DNA of 64,000 nt from Rhizopus arrhizus (taxonomy: Eukaryota; Mucoromycota; Mucoromycetes; Mucorales; Rhizopodaceae), in NCBI GenBank assembly GCA_024220505.1, contig JAKZZE010000036.1:1-64000 (forward strand), read 5' to 3'. Of this stretch, positions 43,349 through 55,400 are shown piece by piece; within the stretch, counting starts at the first letter, position 1, and every line of letters begins with the position of its first letter. The translations under genes and the position numbers were made by a program. Below the pieces are notes generated by a model. The model saw nothing but the letters and a program-made list of their open reading frames with translations, did no database searches and had not been told where the DNA came from.

Positions 43349-43808
43349 TGTTTTAATCGCAAGATTAAATAAAAAATTAAACAAAAAAACAATAGCAGCA
43401 ATATAAAATTAAAATCCTTCTTTATTGCAGATTTCTTTATATTGCGAAAAGGCCTCGCTTTATGGATAAAAAGTTGGCATCTATTTATATTCTTTGTGAG
43501 CGTAGATATAAAAGATATGGACTCGGTCACGATGTCGTGCTGAAGAACCAATGATTAAGCTAAAGCTTGTCGATGTTCTAATATATGCATCTGAAATTGA
43601 ACAATAGAAATAATAACCAGTCAATTAACTTTGATCTAATTACTTTTGGGGTTGACAATTGATTAGACTCTCTAGGATGACAGATATTGATCTTATTGTT
43701 CTAAATTTGGAAAAGTGTGGAATTGTTCAATCATAGTTTAATCTTTTGTGTATCGTTATTTATTTTAATACAACTGATATCATATAGAAAATAACTATGT
43801 TTACAACA
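43349..43808 (-). repeat. 3' LTR of chromovirus B
   Basis: Reverse complement of 38393-38852, beginning TGTTTTAATCGC on the plus strand. Confidence 0.95.
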
Positions 43809-43820
43809 TTATCCTCCCCC
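43809..43820 (-). promoter_or_regulatory. Polypurine tract of chromovirus B
   Basis: On the minus strand GGGGGAGGATAA directly precedes the 3' LTR. Confidence 0.75.
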
Positions 43821-43959
43821 AGACTTGACAATAGTCAGGTCGGCATTCATGCAGATACTAAATTTTATTTTCTTATTGGTTAATTTATGTATCTTGATGC
43901 TCAGCAAGTTTATGAAGTCAGCGGCCGCTCTGCTACATGAACTTTTTTTTTTTTTTTTT

Positions 43960-45530
43960 TTAGTTTCTATTGTTTCTTATTCTTTTACTTTTTCTAAGGA
44001 CTGTGCTATCTTGTACCATGTCCTTTCTTTTATAATTCTTGTTTTCTTCAGTCACATTAGGTCTAGCAGAAGTCTTTTTAGTGTAGTCTATTTCGTTAGC
44101 TATCATCTTTTGCTTTCTTGCTTGCTCTAATTCCTTCAACTTTTTTCTCTTAAGCCAATATTTATCAATGGGTACTGTGCTGGAGAAGGATGATGCTTTT
44201 TCCCACGTATTCTCTCTTTCACCATAACCAGCCCATTTTACAAGGTACTCTCTTTGTCCTGGACCGCCTCTGTGATCTCTAATATCCTCAACATCATAGT
44301 ATTCATCTTCTATAGCTGTTTCGTCAATAGAGACTATTTTAAGTTCTGATGGGACATATTCACGATGTAACAGTTCATTTTGCTCATCTTTTAAGACATA
44401 GGAACCACCTTGAGTTTTTCGAACGACAATGTAAGGCCCTTCATAAAGAGGTGACAACTTACTAGTCCGTCCTGGTAATCTAACCATAACTGCAGTATCC
44501 TTCGGAAGATCTATGATCATATTTTTGTCATTGAACCTCTTGTTTGCTTCCTCTATGATCTTCTGTGTTCTTTCACGAATGGCAGGAAACACTATCTGGT
44601 ACATGCGATCAGTTCTCTCAATTAGCTCTTGTTCTGTAACAGGTCTATTAGGAATCTTATCAGCTATACTCTGATCACTGTAATCCTCAAAGCTATTAAG
44701 TCTTCGAGCAAACATCAAGGAAAATGGAGCACTCTTTGAACGGTGTCTTATTTTATAATTCGACGCTAGTTGGACAATTGGCAATACATCGTCCCAATCA
44801 TTGCTGTTAGAATTAACCATTTTTCTTATAGTGTTTAATGTCGTCTTTACAGCGCTCTCGCTCACGCCATTACCTCGACTGTGAAAGGCTGTACTGTATC
44901 TGCGATCTATTCCTAGGTGCTTGGATAATGAGTGCATGAGGCTATTTTTAAACTCTCTGCCGTTATCACTTTGAATAATTTTAGGTATGCCATAGTCACC
45001 AAAGATTTTTATTAATTCTTTTGCTACAGTGTCACTTTGTTTATTTTTTAATGGACGCAGTATGATGTACCTGGTACATACATCTATCATCACAAGGACA
45101 TAGACATTTTCATTTGCCGTGACAGGTAAAGGTCCTAAAAGATCAATTCCAATATGGTCAAATGGTAGATATGCAAGAATGTTTTTTAAAGGATGATAAC
45201 CTTTCTTGCTTACATTGTGTCTCTGGCATTCAATACATGATTTGATTGTCTCAGTAGCATCTTTATAAATATTATTCCAATGAAGTCCTTGGGAATGTAA
45301 CTGCTCCACAATACTCGTACTACCGAAGTGTCCGAAGGTATGAGCATCTTCAAGTAGACGTGCTCTCTTCTCAGGTGGAGGAGTCATATAGTCAGTTGTG
45401 GGATTATTAGCAAACTTTTTATTTTTTATTTTTACAGCTAGCACATTTAGTTTCTTGTCCTGACTATAGATCAAGTTGTGTCTCTTTGCTGTAGAGTTTG
45501 TCTGTCTTTTAACTTTTATTTTATTTCTAT
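43960..45530 (-). pseudogene. Chromovirus B integrase and chromodomain part of Pol
   Basis: The frame runs from the A-rich tract at about 45530 to the stop at 43960. An HHCC zinc domain (HTFGHFG...CIECQRH) is followed by the catalytic core with GIDLLGPLP, QSDNGREF and NGVSES; 35 residues separate the second Asp and the Glu. A C-terminal chromodomain (EYLVKWAGYGERENTWEKA) is followed by a basic tail. This frame is offset from the RT/RNase H frame upstream because of a change in the simple-sequence tract at about 45520-45590. The catalytic triad is intact. Confidence 0.9.
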
Positions 45531-47534
45531 TTTTATTTTATTTTCATTTTTATTTTTATTTTTATTTTCCTTTTTTTCTTTTTTATTTTCTTTTTGCGCA
45601 GCATCACCCCCACCCAGCATGAACTCATTATTCAAGCAAGGTTCATACAGTCTAGAAAGTAAATCTGGTAATTGATTGAGAATTCCTTGTATGTGAATCA
45701 CATCAAAGTTGAAATCTAATAAAGTTTCTAACCAGCCTATCATCATAGGGTTTGCTTGTTCTTGGGTATGTAAATACATTAAAGCCTTGTGGTCAGTACG
45801 TAATTCAAATTTATTTCCCCATAAAAACTCACGATATTTTTCTAGTGCAAACACTACCGCGTACAGTTCACGTTTAGTTGTATTCCACTTACGTTGAGAG
45901 GGTGACAAAGATTTAGATGCAAATGCAATATGTAAAGTTCTATTCAGCTCATCTCTTTGGGTCAATACTGTACCAACACCATATTGTGAGGCATCAGTAG
46001 CCACATAGAATTTTTTGGATAAGTCTGGAGTGTGCAACAGTGTCTTTGATTTCAGAATCTCTTTTAAAGCAATGAATGCATCAGTATGTTCTTGTGTCCA
46101 GTTGTTCTCTACATCAGGATCATTACGAAGTCTGTCGATAGGTGCAGCTACACGAGAGATTAAAGGTATAAAGTCTCTCATATATGATACAATGCCCATT
46201 AATCGCATTACTTCTTTTTTATTGCGTGGTATAGGCCAACTATCGATGTTTGTTAAGCGGCGTGGATCTACTTTGATGATACCACCACTCTCAACTACAA
46301 ATCCTAAAAGATAGATTGATCGTTGATACCAACTGCATTTCTTTACATTGATTTTTAGGTTGACGGAAGTTAATCGTTCAATCACCTTTTTTACATTCGA
46401 AGCATGGTTTTCAGCTGTTCCTTTAATTACACAGTCATCAACATAGGTCTCGATAAAATCCATATCTGCAAAGAGTATTTTCATCACTTTACAGAATATT
46501 GCAGTAACTGTTTTTAGACCGAAACAACATCCTTGGAAGGTATATGTTCGATTCTTAAATTGGAAGGAGAGTTTGTGTTGATCTTTAGGGGCTACAAGGA
46601 AACTATTGTATGCATTCTTCAAGTCAATCTTAGTGAATACTTCACCACCAGCTAAGTTATCAAATATGCTTCTTATTTTTGGAACAGGATATACGACATC
46701 AGGGATTAGTTTGTTGATACCACGAACATCTAAACATACTCTGTGGCTCGTTATCTCATTGTTCTCATCTTTCTTTGGTACCATTAATAAAGGACTATTA
46801 AATGATGTGTTAGCGCGGTTCTCTTTGATGATACCTGCTTTTATCCATTCATTTATTTGCTCTTCTAATTCAGGCATTTGTCGGTGAGCAATTGGATATT
46901 GTCTCTTAAAGGACTTTGCTCCCTTTTCCATTGGTAATTCTACTACAGATTCTGGTACTGTGCAGAAAGATCCAGCAGGAATATTTTGATTGTCATCAAT
47001 TGCACTCTGGATATAAGCCATGAATTGCTTTTGTTGATCTTCGGTACCATAGGGCGAGTTGTTAGGTTCAATCTCATTATTAGCGTCAAAATTCATATTA
47101 AGAAATTGTGCGTCTTCTTTTAATCTATTCGAATAATCATCTTCATTACCTGGGTACTTGTATGCTACTCCAGTGAGACCGATATTCATTTTTCCGAGAA
47201 CATCAGTTCCAAGCAAGACATCAAATTCTTGTGTCATTGTCTCATTAAAATTTACAACTTCAAAAGAATGTTTAAAAGAGATGTTATTCATATATATTAA
47301 AGTGAGAGGATCAGTTTGTCCAATTCGTTTACAATTATTATCTGAAGACAAAAAATTTAAAGAACCATTTACAGAATTCACTTTGTCAATATTCAATTTA
47401 TTATTCAAACAAATTTTTGATATACAAGTGATATCACTGCCAGTGTCAATCTTTCCAATTAATTTCTTGCCCTCTATTAATATAGGAGTCAAAAGTTTAA
47501 ATGGATTAGTATCTTCATCTTCAGTTTTTTTATT
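45516..47534 (-). pseudogene. Chromovirus B protease, reverse transcriptase and RNase H
   Basis: In frame with gag, after its TGA. The protease has DTG in GKIDTGSDITC. The RT shows HRVCLDVRGINKL, TKIDLKNAYNSF and the catalytic TYVDDCVIKG. RNase H has FYVATDASQYGVGTVL and LRTDHKALMYLHT. The frame ends in an Asn/Lys/Glu/Ile-rich segment encoded by an A-rich simple repeat, with TAA at 45516. The integrase follows in another frame. Confidence 0.9.
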
Positions 47535-48917
47535 TCATAATGCCTTACAGTCATATGAGTGATTTTCAGCTTCTGTCATATCATGATCATGATCATTTTC
47601 TTCATTTGCAGTACGAACAATGGCATAAATTGACTTGTCCGAATCTCTTGGATTTTTTGGATCGGCATGAAGTTTTCTTTTATAGTCTGCATATTCTTGA
47701 CAATGATGGCCATGAGACCAACTTCTACCGCAATAGCGACAGGGTTTACTTGTGCTTGCCTTATGAGGAAAATTTTTATTGCCATAATATTTGTTGTTTA
47801 TGGTCGACGCAGCATCATTTTTCTTTTTTGTTTTACTATAGCAATCATCTTCATTGTGATTTGCAGCTGTACCACCATGTCTTGAACAAAAGAAAGCACC
47901 AGACGAACCATGACCTTTGTTTCTTTTTTGAACACTGAAAGGACCAGCATTTGTGTGGATTCTTTTACTACCACTGGCGACATTGGCATAGGATGCTCCT
48001 GAATATGTTCTCGGGTCATCTCCTAGCAAATTTCTTGCTATTTCAGCAGCTCTCTCTACAGTCCATGGTATGTTCTTATTTTCTTTTAAAACAAAAGCTG
48101 TCTTACACTTCTCAAGAACAGGTTCAGAGAATGATGCTTTAAATCTAGCAGCTACCATAGGATCATTTTTATTTGCCCCAGCCTCAATACAAGTGCTTAA
48201 AAATCGGGTCATATACGAGGAGACAAATTCATTTTTATTCATGGTCATTGTGAATAAACGATGCATAGCATCTGTTCTAGCATTATCAGTCAAGAATTTG
48301 TTTGTAAATACAATTCTAGCTGTATTCCATGTATCACATCTTTTGAGCTCTTTCTCGATCCAATCATCATGGTCGAAGGCCAAAGAAACAGGGAGATACC
48401 GGCGCCAAACCTCTTGAATGTCCAAGGCAGCAGAATAGATAACCTTTTCAAAGGACCGCAAAAAGTGTTCGACAGATTCATAACATTTCTCACCAGGAAA
48501 TGGGACATCAGGCCAAGAGGAGAGTTGAAACTTGGGTATATCATTTTGGGTCAAACGCAAACCAATTTCCTTCTTGACAGGAGTGATTACAGGAGAAACA
48601 AATTTACCAGAGAGAGCAAGCAACTGTGCACCATATTTTCTCATCTTTTTAAACGCCAAGTCTGCTTGTTCTTCTTCACCAGCCATTATATGTTTTTGAT
48701 ATAACCGAGCAGATTCTTCCTTTTTATACCTTATGAGTTTTGAAACTTCAGCATCAATGTCATCATGATCAGAGGTAATTTCATGCGCATTGGCATTTAT
48801 TTTTGGGGTTACTTCAGAGCCATCTTCAGTAAGAGAGGGGTCTTGACTTGCTTGTTCGATCTCCATATCGGATGGATCATGCTCCATGGGTCGATCTTCT
48901 TGTTTAGGGCTTTCCAT
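47535..48917 (-). CDS. Chromovirus B Gag
   Basis: 460 residues from the ATG at 48917. The N-terminal 65 residues are acidic. About 135-290 is capsid-like (WPDVPFPGEKCYESVEHFL...). A first Cys/His cluster (FFCSRHGGTAANHNEDDC) lies near 345 and a zinc knuckle CRYCGRSWSHGHHC near 395. It stops at a TGA (47535-47537). The next codon continues in the same frame into the protease without another stop, so gag and pol are separated only by this codon. Family R has no stop at the equivalent place. Confidence 0.9.
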   Translation of the reverse strand: MESPKQEDRPMEHDPSDMEIEQASQDPSLTEDGSEVTPKINANAHEITSDHDDIDAEVSKLIRYKKEESARLYQKHIMAGEEEQADLAFKKMRKYGAQLLALSGKFVSPVITPVKKEIGLRLTQNDIPKFQLSSWPDVPFPGEKCYESVEHFLRSFEKVIYSAALDIQEVWRRYLPVSLAFDHDDWIEKELKRCDTWNTARIVFTNKFLTDNARTDAMHRLFTMTMNKNEFVSSYMTRFLSTCIEAGANKNDPMVAARFKASFSEPVLEKCKTAFVLKENKNIPWTVERAAEIARNLLGDDPRTYSGASYANVASGSKRIHTNAGPFSVQKRNKGHGSSGAFFCSRHGGTAANHNEDDCYSKTKKKNDAASTINNKYYGNKNFPHKASTSKPCRYCGRSWSHGHHCQEYADYKRKLHADPKNPRDSDKSIYAIVRTANEENDHDHDMTEAENHSYDCKAL

Positions 48918-48964
48918 AGCAGTTTACCAGGGTAGGAACCAGAAGGATGATTAATTTTAAAAAA

Positions 48965-49424
48965 TGTTTTAATCGCAAGATTAAATAAAAAATTAAACAA
49001 AAAAACAATAGCAGCAATATAAAATTAAAATCCTTCTTTATTGCAGATTTCTTTATATTGCGAAAAGGCCTCGCTTTATGGATAAAAAGTTGGCATCTAT
49101 TTATATTCTTTGTGAGCGTAGATATAAAAGATATGGACTCGGTCACGATGTCGTGCTGAAGAACCAATGATTAAGCTAAAGCTTGTCGATGTTCTAATAT
49201 ATGCATCTGAAATTGAACAATAGAAATAATAACCAGTCAATTAACTTTGATCTAATTACTTTTGGGGTTGACAATTGATTAGACTCTCTAGGATGACAGA
49301 TATTGATCTTATTGTTCTAAATTTGGAAAAGTGTGGAATTGTTCAATCATAGTTTAATCTTTTGTGTATCGTTATTTATTTTAATACAACTGATATCATA
49401 TAGAAAATAACTATGTTTACAACA
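48965..49424 (-). repeat. 5' LTR of chromovirus B
   Basis: Same 460-bp sequence as at 43349 and 38393. On the minus strand the following leader begins TTTTTAAAATTAATC. Confidence 0.95.
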
Positions 49425-50011
49425 GACATAACTTGGAATCATTTATAACATTATTCCCAACACAGATCAATAAAATACTTTGATTAGATTTTTATATTAA
49501 GCTTTATTCATATTAACTTCACATAGTCAAATAAGATGACATGGTTGTAATATAGTTAGTGATAATATGAGCATGTTGAATAAGGAATGACGATTACTTA
49601 CCGGATCATCATTAGTCATGAAAACATTTATTCTGACTGAGATATTATTGTTAGCAATGATATCCAATCACGGAACTAAAAGTCTTTATATTCATCCGTA
49701 CCGTTTCCTTAAATAGTCCTGTGTCCAGAGTTATCTGAAGCCAACCCAGTAGCATAATTGACAATACAAGCTAGGAACAGGCTAAACTAATAATTAGAAA
49801 TAGTAATCATCTATTCTGTCAAGTTGATTATAAATCTGTCCTAATTCTTTATCCGTATCATGTCTATAAATACTCTCACTTTTTACATGTAGAATTTATT
49901 TTTATCATAAAATAGTTATCTTAACTTAATAAAGAGATACCAAGTTCTAACAGTATTTCTTTATCTTTGATTGCTATATTATATTTACCTAAAACTCCCC
50001 TTTCCTAAACA
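49425..50011 (+). repeat. LTR family C, 5'-truncated
   Basis: Matches 37352-38002 from base about 75 (GACATAACTTGG) to the end, with a small internal difference around 49705-49745. Its first 74 bases are replaced by chromovirus B. The right end abuts the coding start of a small minus-strand ORF. Confidence 0.88.
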
Positions 50012-50098
50012 TTTAGTACAACCTGTATGATTACAATGATGTACTAATTGAAGGTTTATTTCTGCTTCCTTGAAAGATCTTGGATTTGTTTTTCCCAT
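50012..50098 (-). pseudogene. N-terminal ORF fragment cut by LTR C
   Basis: From an ATG at 50098 the minus strand encodes 29 codons (MGKTNPRSFKEAEINLQLVH and then a segment with HCNHTGC) up to the LTR C edge, where the similarity to C starts in the middle of the frame. The closely spaced His and Cys residues hint at a zinc-binding start, but I do not recognise the protein and its remainder was not found in the window. Confidence 0.35.
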
Positions 50099-50374
50099 TG
50101 TAAAATTGCAGTAAAAAAAATATATTTTATCTCTTTTCTTTTCTTTTTAAATTTAAATTTTTGAGAACACCACCTCCTTATTTGAATCTTTATTAGCTAG
50201 CACGTCTCATATAAATGTTAGTAGTCGTTACTAGATATAGTTTCTTTGAACATCTAATTCTAATAGCTCCTTTAGCTTACGTTTGTTTTCTAGTGTGTAG
50301 CTAAACTTATGATGACCATATAGTTTTTTTTTTCTTTTGAGAAGGTACATTTTAATGCTTTTGTTTATATGTTG

Positions 50375-50760
50375 CTACATCATTAAACTTTTCTTTCTTA
50401 TCAAGAACAAAGTAGTAATCAAACTGGGTCGTTTACAAAGTAAGTGTTTAAACATAGCAAATATTATTAATAATACTAAGTCTCTTATTGTATAGTGGAC
50501 TCTTGTAGTTACACCGTGCTTTGTATATCTGTCAACAGCCATACAGAGAAAGTCAAAAGGTATTAAATTCAAGCCAGAGTCATCAGAATATCGTATTGGT
50601 GAAGGAATTCCGGTATAGCTTTTGCCAGAAGCTGGAAATCCTACCTGGAGTAACAAGCCTGGGGTAGTATGCCTGGGGTAGTATGCGTGGTCTAGCCTTC
50701 CTGGAACAGCCAGTGTACTGGGATTCCTGCAAGGCAAACTCAGATAAAAACAGTTACCAA
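50375..50760 (-). other. GC-richer ORF with a P-loop-like segment
   Basis: A 120-codon frame includes LLLQVGFPASGKSYTG, which fits the Walker A pattern G-x4-GK-S. It also includes a short direct repeat (TGGGGTAGTATGC twice, about 50660-50685). Composition is more gene-like than the surroundings. No Walker B or other domain could be placed and no start is convincing, so it may be a gene remnant. Confidence 0.3.
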
Positions 50761-50802
50761 ATAAGGTATAAATATGAATAAATCAAGGGTGTGAGTTTGA
50801 AG

Positions 50803-50837
<35 letters not shown>

Positions 50838-51325
50838 CAAAAATTTGACAAAAATCTCGACGGGTATGAAATTTAAACATTATCCAAGTACTCTGTCGCC
50901 GTAGCTTTCAAACGAGACATAGCATGCTACCAATTGTATTACTCAATACTCGGTGACAAGCAAAAAACGAAAAAAAAACAAAGCACTTGAAGGGTTTTGT
51001 GGGGCACTGTATTACATTGGCGTTTGTTTAGGTACTGCAACAAACTATTCTACAGTTATAAGCTGATAAATTCAACATTCTGTAAATTTGAATCATTGTA
51101 CTTTTTTATACAATAGATTCAATTAGAAAAGTAAATTAAACATATTTGTATCTATAAATAAATAAATGAGACAAAGATGAAATGGTGTATTAATAAGATT
51201 GGTACCAGTTTATTGATTACGTTATAGTTCGTGCAGTACAAATACATCTGCAGGTGAGTTTTTTTTTTTTTATTTATTTATTTAAAGTAGTTTTAGAGAT
51301 TTAAAGCTATAAAAAGGCTTTCTAA
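50761..51325. other. Non-coding stretch downstream of the phosphatase gene
   Basis: Contains a long T run (about 50804-50837); nothing else recognised. Confidence 0.5.
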
Positions 51326-52400
51326 TTAGACATCAATAATCTTACAAAAGCCAGTTTCTGATCTTTCTACTATGGATTTTCCTTCAACCAGATTTCTAGT
51401 TACTTGTTCTATTTCTTCGAAGGTATCAAAAGGGATAAAAGGAATGTTCTCTCTTTCACAATAGATTTCTAAATCACGCCCCTTTCGAGCAAACAAAACA
51501 TCAGCATGTCTGGCGGCTGAGATATCTGATACTCCATCACCACAAAAAATGAAGATAGTATCTTTTGGTGCTGCCTCTCGTGCTTCAATAAGTGCTTTTG
51601 TAATTTTCTAATTAGAGTTTTTATGATATGCAAGTTTTTTTTTTTAAAATACTCACTTTTTGATTTATCATTTCCATAAACACTAAATGATATTTTTTTT
51701 TTTTTTTTAGTTTTTGGAATCTAATGATTTAATTTATGTCTACCTATCATCTCTCCAAACGATTTTCCATGTTCTGTCCTTAATCACGGCATTATTGCAT
51801 ATTATTTTTATATTTTTAGACTTTTCACCAAGGAAATTAAACATTATTTTTTCCAATAAAGGATATAATCCACTAAATCCAAATCATTAGCGATTTGTTG
51901 CTTTAGGGCAAATGTTTTACTTACCTGCTCAAAACAGTAACAGGAAAATTGTTTTCCAAGCAATAGTCATTGAATGAAGGGAAACCAGGGTCAATTTTAC
52001 AGTCTATCCAGTATGAAAGGTAAGAATATTACTGTTTGCTTGCATATCAAATACTTCCATACGGTCTAAGTGATCACGCCAGGCTTCTTCCCAGCTAATA
52101 TGTACATTGTTCCACATTTCTTGAAGTGCATCTCTATTTTCTGTATTGATTAACACAACAACAAAAAGGCTCTTTCTTGATCTAAACCTGTATGTTTTTG
52201 TTCCGTTCAAAATGGCATGGTCTAAAGCTTTTCTGCGTTCTGTTCCAAGGGATCGGTGGTCATCGATCAATAGAATTCCAGTGTCTACGAAAGCTCGGGT
52301 CAATAAGCGATAAACAGTAAGAAACTTTAGTAAAGAGTATACCATCCACTGAAAGGGTGCCATCAAAATCAGTAAAAACTTGAATGTTTACTTTTGACAT
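51326..52400 (-). CDS. HAD-superfamily phosphatase (phosphoserine-phosphatase-like), seven exons
   Basis: Exons on the minus strand: 52400-52343, 52284-52188, 52133-52063, 52003-51925, 51872-51744, 51682-51657 and 51594-51326. The six introns are 52-62 nt, start GT and end AG, and the joined length is 729 nt, giving 242 residues with no stop. HAD motif I is FTDFDGTLS (Asp 11 and 13), motif II is TVLSSG, motif III Lys lies in NNAVIKDRTWK, and motif IV is FCGDGVSDISAARHAD. A DHRSLGTERRKALDHAILNG cap region follows motif I. The pattern fits fungal phosphoserine phosphatase/PHOSPHO-like proteins that hydrolyse small phosphate esters; the actual substrate is unknown. All catalytic residues are present, so this is likely a working host gene. 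Confidence 0.88.
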
Positions 52401-55400
52401 TTATAACTTCAAAAAAAAGGGGAAAAAAAAGTTTCTCTTTAAAAAGGAACTCATTTTTCCAATAGCTGAGCTGTTTTTTTTTCATTGTCAGTTATAAATC
52501 CACAAGCCGATATGGGTTATCAAATGGAACAAATCCTTTCAGAAGCATATTATCCTTAAAAAATAGATATCCATTTGCATTGCATAACCATAATTTTTTA
52601 TGTTAAGGAAAGAAAAATACAGAGTTGTCTAATACATAGCTTATTCTCGTTCTTAGTCATAGTCTACGTTGAGTTATGTAGCAGATTTTTCTTATTAACT
52701 CCTTTAGGCTCTATAAGGAAATTACTTGGTATTGTTATAGATTGTTTATTGTATAATTGTTATATTTTCTAGAAAATTTTCCTGTCCATTCTGTTACAAG
52801 TGTCAAAATTTTGGAGATTTGTATAATAAGCTTCGTGTTAATATAGGCAGATACTTGAAATGGCTGAATAATTATACTGCAAATCGTAATTTACATCCCC
52901 ACTTTGCTTTTGTTATTTTGCAAGAGTGAAGGAGAGTAACCAAATCAATTGTTATTTCTTTTAATGAGAACATTTAAAAATAAACAATTAAAAGAGACAA
53001 TGTAGTACACCGTACTTATGCTTAGTCTTGTATAACTTGGGTGAACCTTGATAGATGAAGCTAAGAAGTGATCTTCAGTATTGAGTCAAATGGTATCAGG
53101 CACATTACTAACAGCGAACATTCAATATGTTCAAATAAAATAGATAATTCATAGTACTATCTATTGAATTGTCTTTCTGAATGTGCTGTGCTTGAGAGTA
53201 ACTGATTTAACAATGTCAACCCTATTAAAATATCCGTCTTTTTTTTTCTATTTTTGTGAACAAAGTTTTATGAAAAGAGTAGTTTTGCCCGAAGATGTTG
53301 AAAGCATTCTAAGGAACTTAAGTCGTTTCGAATTTGTAGATAATTCACGATTGTTGAGAATCTGTTTATAAGCTTTGCTATACATCTGGCGAGTACACTG
53401 GCGCTACACTTTCGATGGAATGCCATTCTTACCACAGCAAATTGTTTCAACCATTTTTGAAAAACTTCAATATTATCGTCTACATTAAAAGCATATCACT
53501 CAACATGACGTGTGACTTATATTTTAATTTTATTAAATAACTCTCAATAAAATGCTATTACAAAAAAAAAGAGCAGTTTTAAAATTATTTAAAGCGAGGC
53601 TTACAGAGCTGTTCTCACACACTATAGCATGAGTTTGGCATATTTTCATGATTTACTGATCTTATAATAAATCATGATAGGAAATAGGAAGTGATTCTCG
53701 CTTTGTTTATCGTAAAGCATTATTTTCTAAACGTGAAAAAATCAATAATAAAACTTTTCATTAAAGTATCAAGTAAAAATGTATCATTCATTAGTCATAC
53801 AGAGTATGTCTTATAGCTTGGGTTCTCCTTTATTTCTATCAGAAAAGGCTTGGTGATAAGCCCGACGAATCTAGTATAAACTCGGCTATTATCGCTGTAG
53901 AAATGGAGCTACAGAAAATTTTTAATGTAAAGAGTAGCGATATAAAAAAGAAAGAGTATTATCCCTTGTCTCCTGTGCACGAAGCAAACAAATGAGTTTT
54001 TTAATGTGATAGTTCCAAAATAAGATATAACGAAGCCTTGGAGGATCTCTTTTTAATTCGATTCTAGATGAATAAAATTGTATGGATACGACAAATTCCA
54101 AATTCAAAAAATAAAATCATCAAATCATCAATAATAACGGCTCTTTTGTTCAAACGGTGAGCTATGTTGTGTGCAGATTCTCAGATTTGCAGTTGATGGA
54201 ATGTTCACCTTTACAAGGTTAGCAACTCTTATACTATTTTCAGGAATAAATATCGCCCTGCTTTCTCGTTTTTATGTATTGATTGCATTGTAAACTTTAT
54301 AAAAATGCTGCATTACTTTCTAGAAGTAGTGTGTCTAAAATTTTTCTAATTTAACAATCGAATACATCTATCCTGGCCTTGAATTCAGTTCATCAAGTGA
54401 CAATGTCTCAAGATGAAAAGAATATCTGCTCTTCATAGGTGAGGGAAGTGACCTATTTTTTATTAAAATATTTTTGAAAAGTGCCTATGTCATAGTGCCG
54501 AGAAATCAAAGGAAGTACATGAGCTCAAAAGTATTATTTACGTATTTTGTTCTTTTCTTATTGCTTTTGAATTAATTGTAGCCATTTGAGTTTTTTTGAA
54601 GCAACTGGGTTTTATATTAGAGAATTAAACTCAATAGAAAGTTGTCTCATGCATTATCTAAGAGATATGTGCTTATTTTTTTTTTTTTTGGATTGTGCAC
54701 ATCTTACACCACATATGCTTAGATACTTTCCTATAAAAAAGGATAGCATACATAAAGAAACAATTACATTATGTACTATACCTTCAAAAACATGAGATGC
54801 TTTGAAATCATAATGAACTACTTGCTTGTTTATTTTGCCTGTTCTTTGGTAATAAGAGTCGCCCTATTCGCAACTAGATTATTCGTGAAGTACCATGTTT
54901 TCTTGTATATAGATATGAAAGTATTTATCGCTATTTCACTTTCATAAAAGCCATAAATCAAATAAGGTATATAAATATGACAAAAACATCCCATGAATGA
55001 ATCTGATGTTGTCTTCAAACGCATACTATCATTGCTACTGGGTATTCTGCGCTCTATCGGGTTGATTTCTACTATGTATTCATTTTACCAAGCCACTCTT
55101 TGTGAACTTATTTTAAGAGATGATATGAGTAAATTTATAGGCAAGATTTACCAATTACATTTTTTTCTCTTATAAATTAGTCTCGTTTGTGTCGATATTG
55201 GATTTTTGATAGCGACATATTGATCTAGCTTTTTTGTTTGCTCATAAATTTGGATAAAATCATATCATTGGATATGATCATTTCTTATATTCGCGTCAAA
55301 ACAGTGAGAGATTTTAATGTATACTTAAGGATCACTGAGGCAGAAAAAAAAAGAAAAAGACTCTCTGAGTACTGTTCTGCCTTTGGTTTAAAGCACAGAA

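Larger units (their letters stand above)
43349..49424 (-). mobile_element. Near-complete Ty3/Gypsy chromovirus, family B
   Basis: Two 460-bp LTRs that look identical enclose gag and pol on the minus strand. The flanks do not share a 5-bp duplication (TTGAG at the left, GACAT at the right). The left flank is a cut family A LTR and the right flank is a cut family C LTR. The coding region has a stop between gag and protease and a frameshift between RNase H and integrase. Confidence 0.93.

Noticed and set aside
47540..48704. Plus-strand ORFs opposite chromovirus B gag
   Set aside because: They mirror the real minus-strand Gag, which has capsid and zinc-knuckle motifs; the plus frames have none.
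53268..53450. Minus-strand 60-codon ORF
   Set aside because: It is antisense to a somewhat better plus-strand patch, and neither has domain support.
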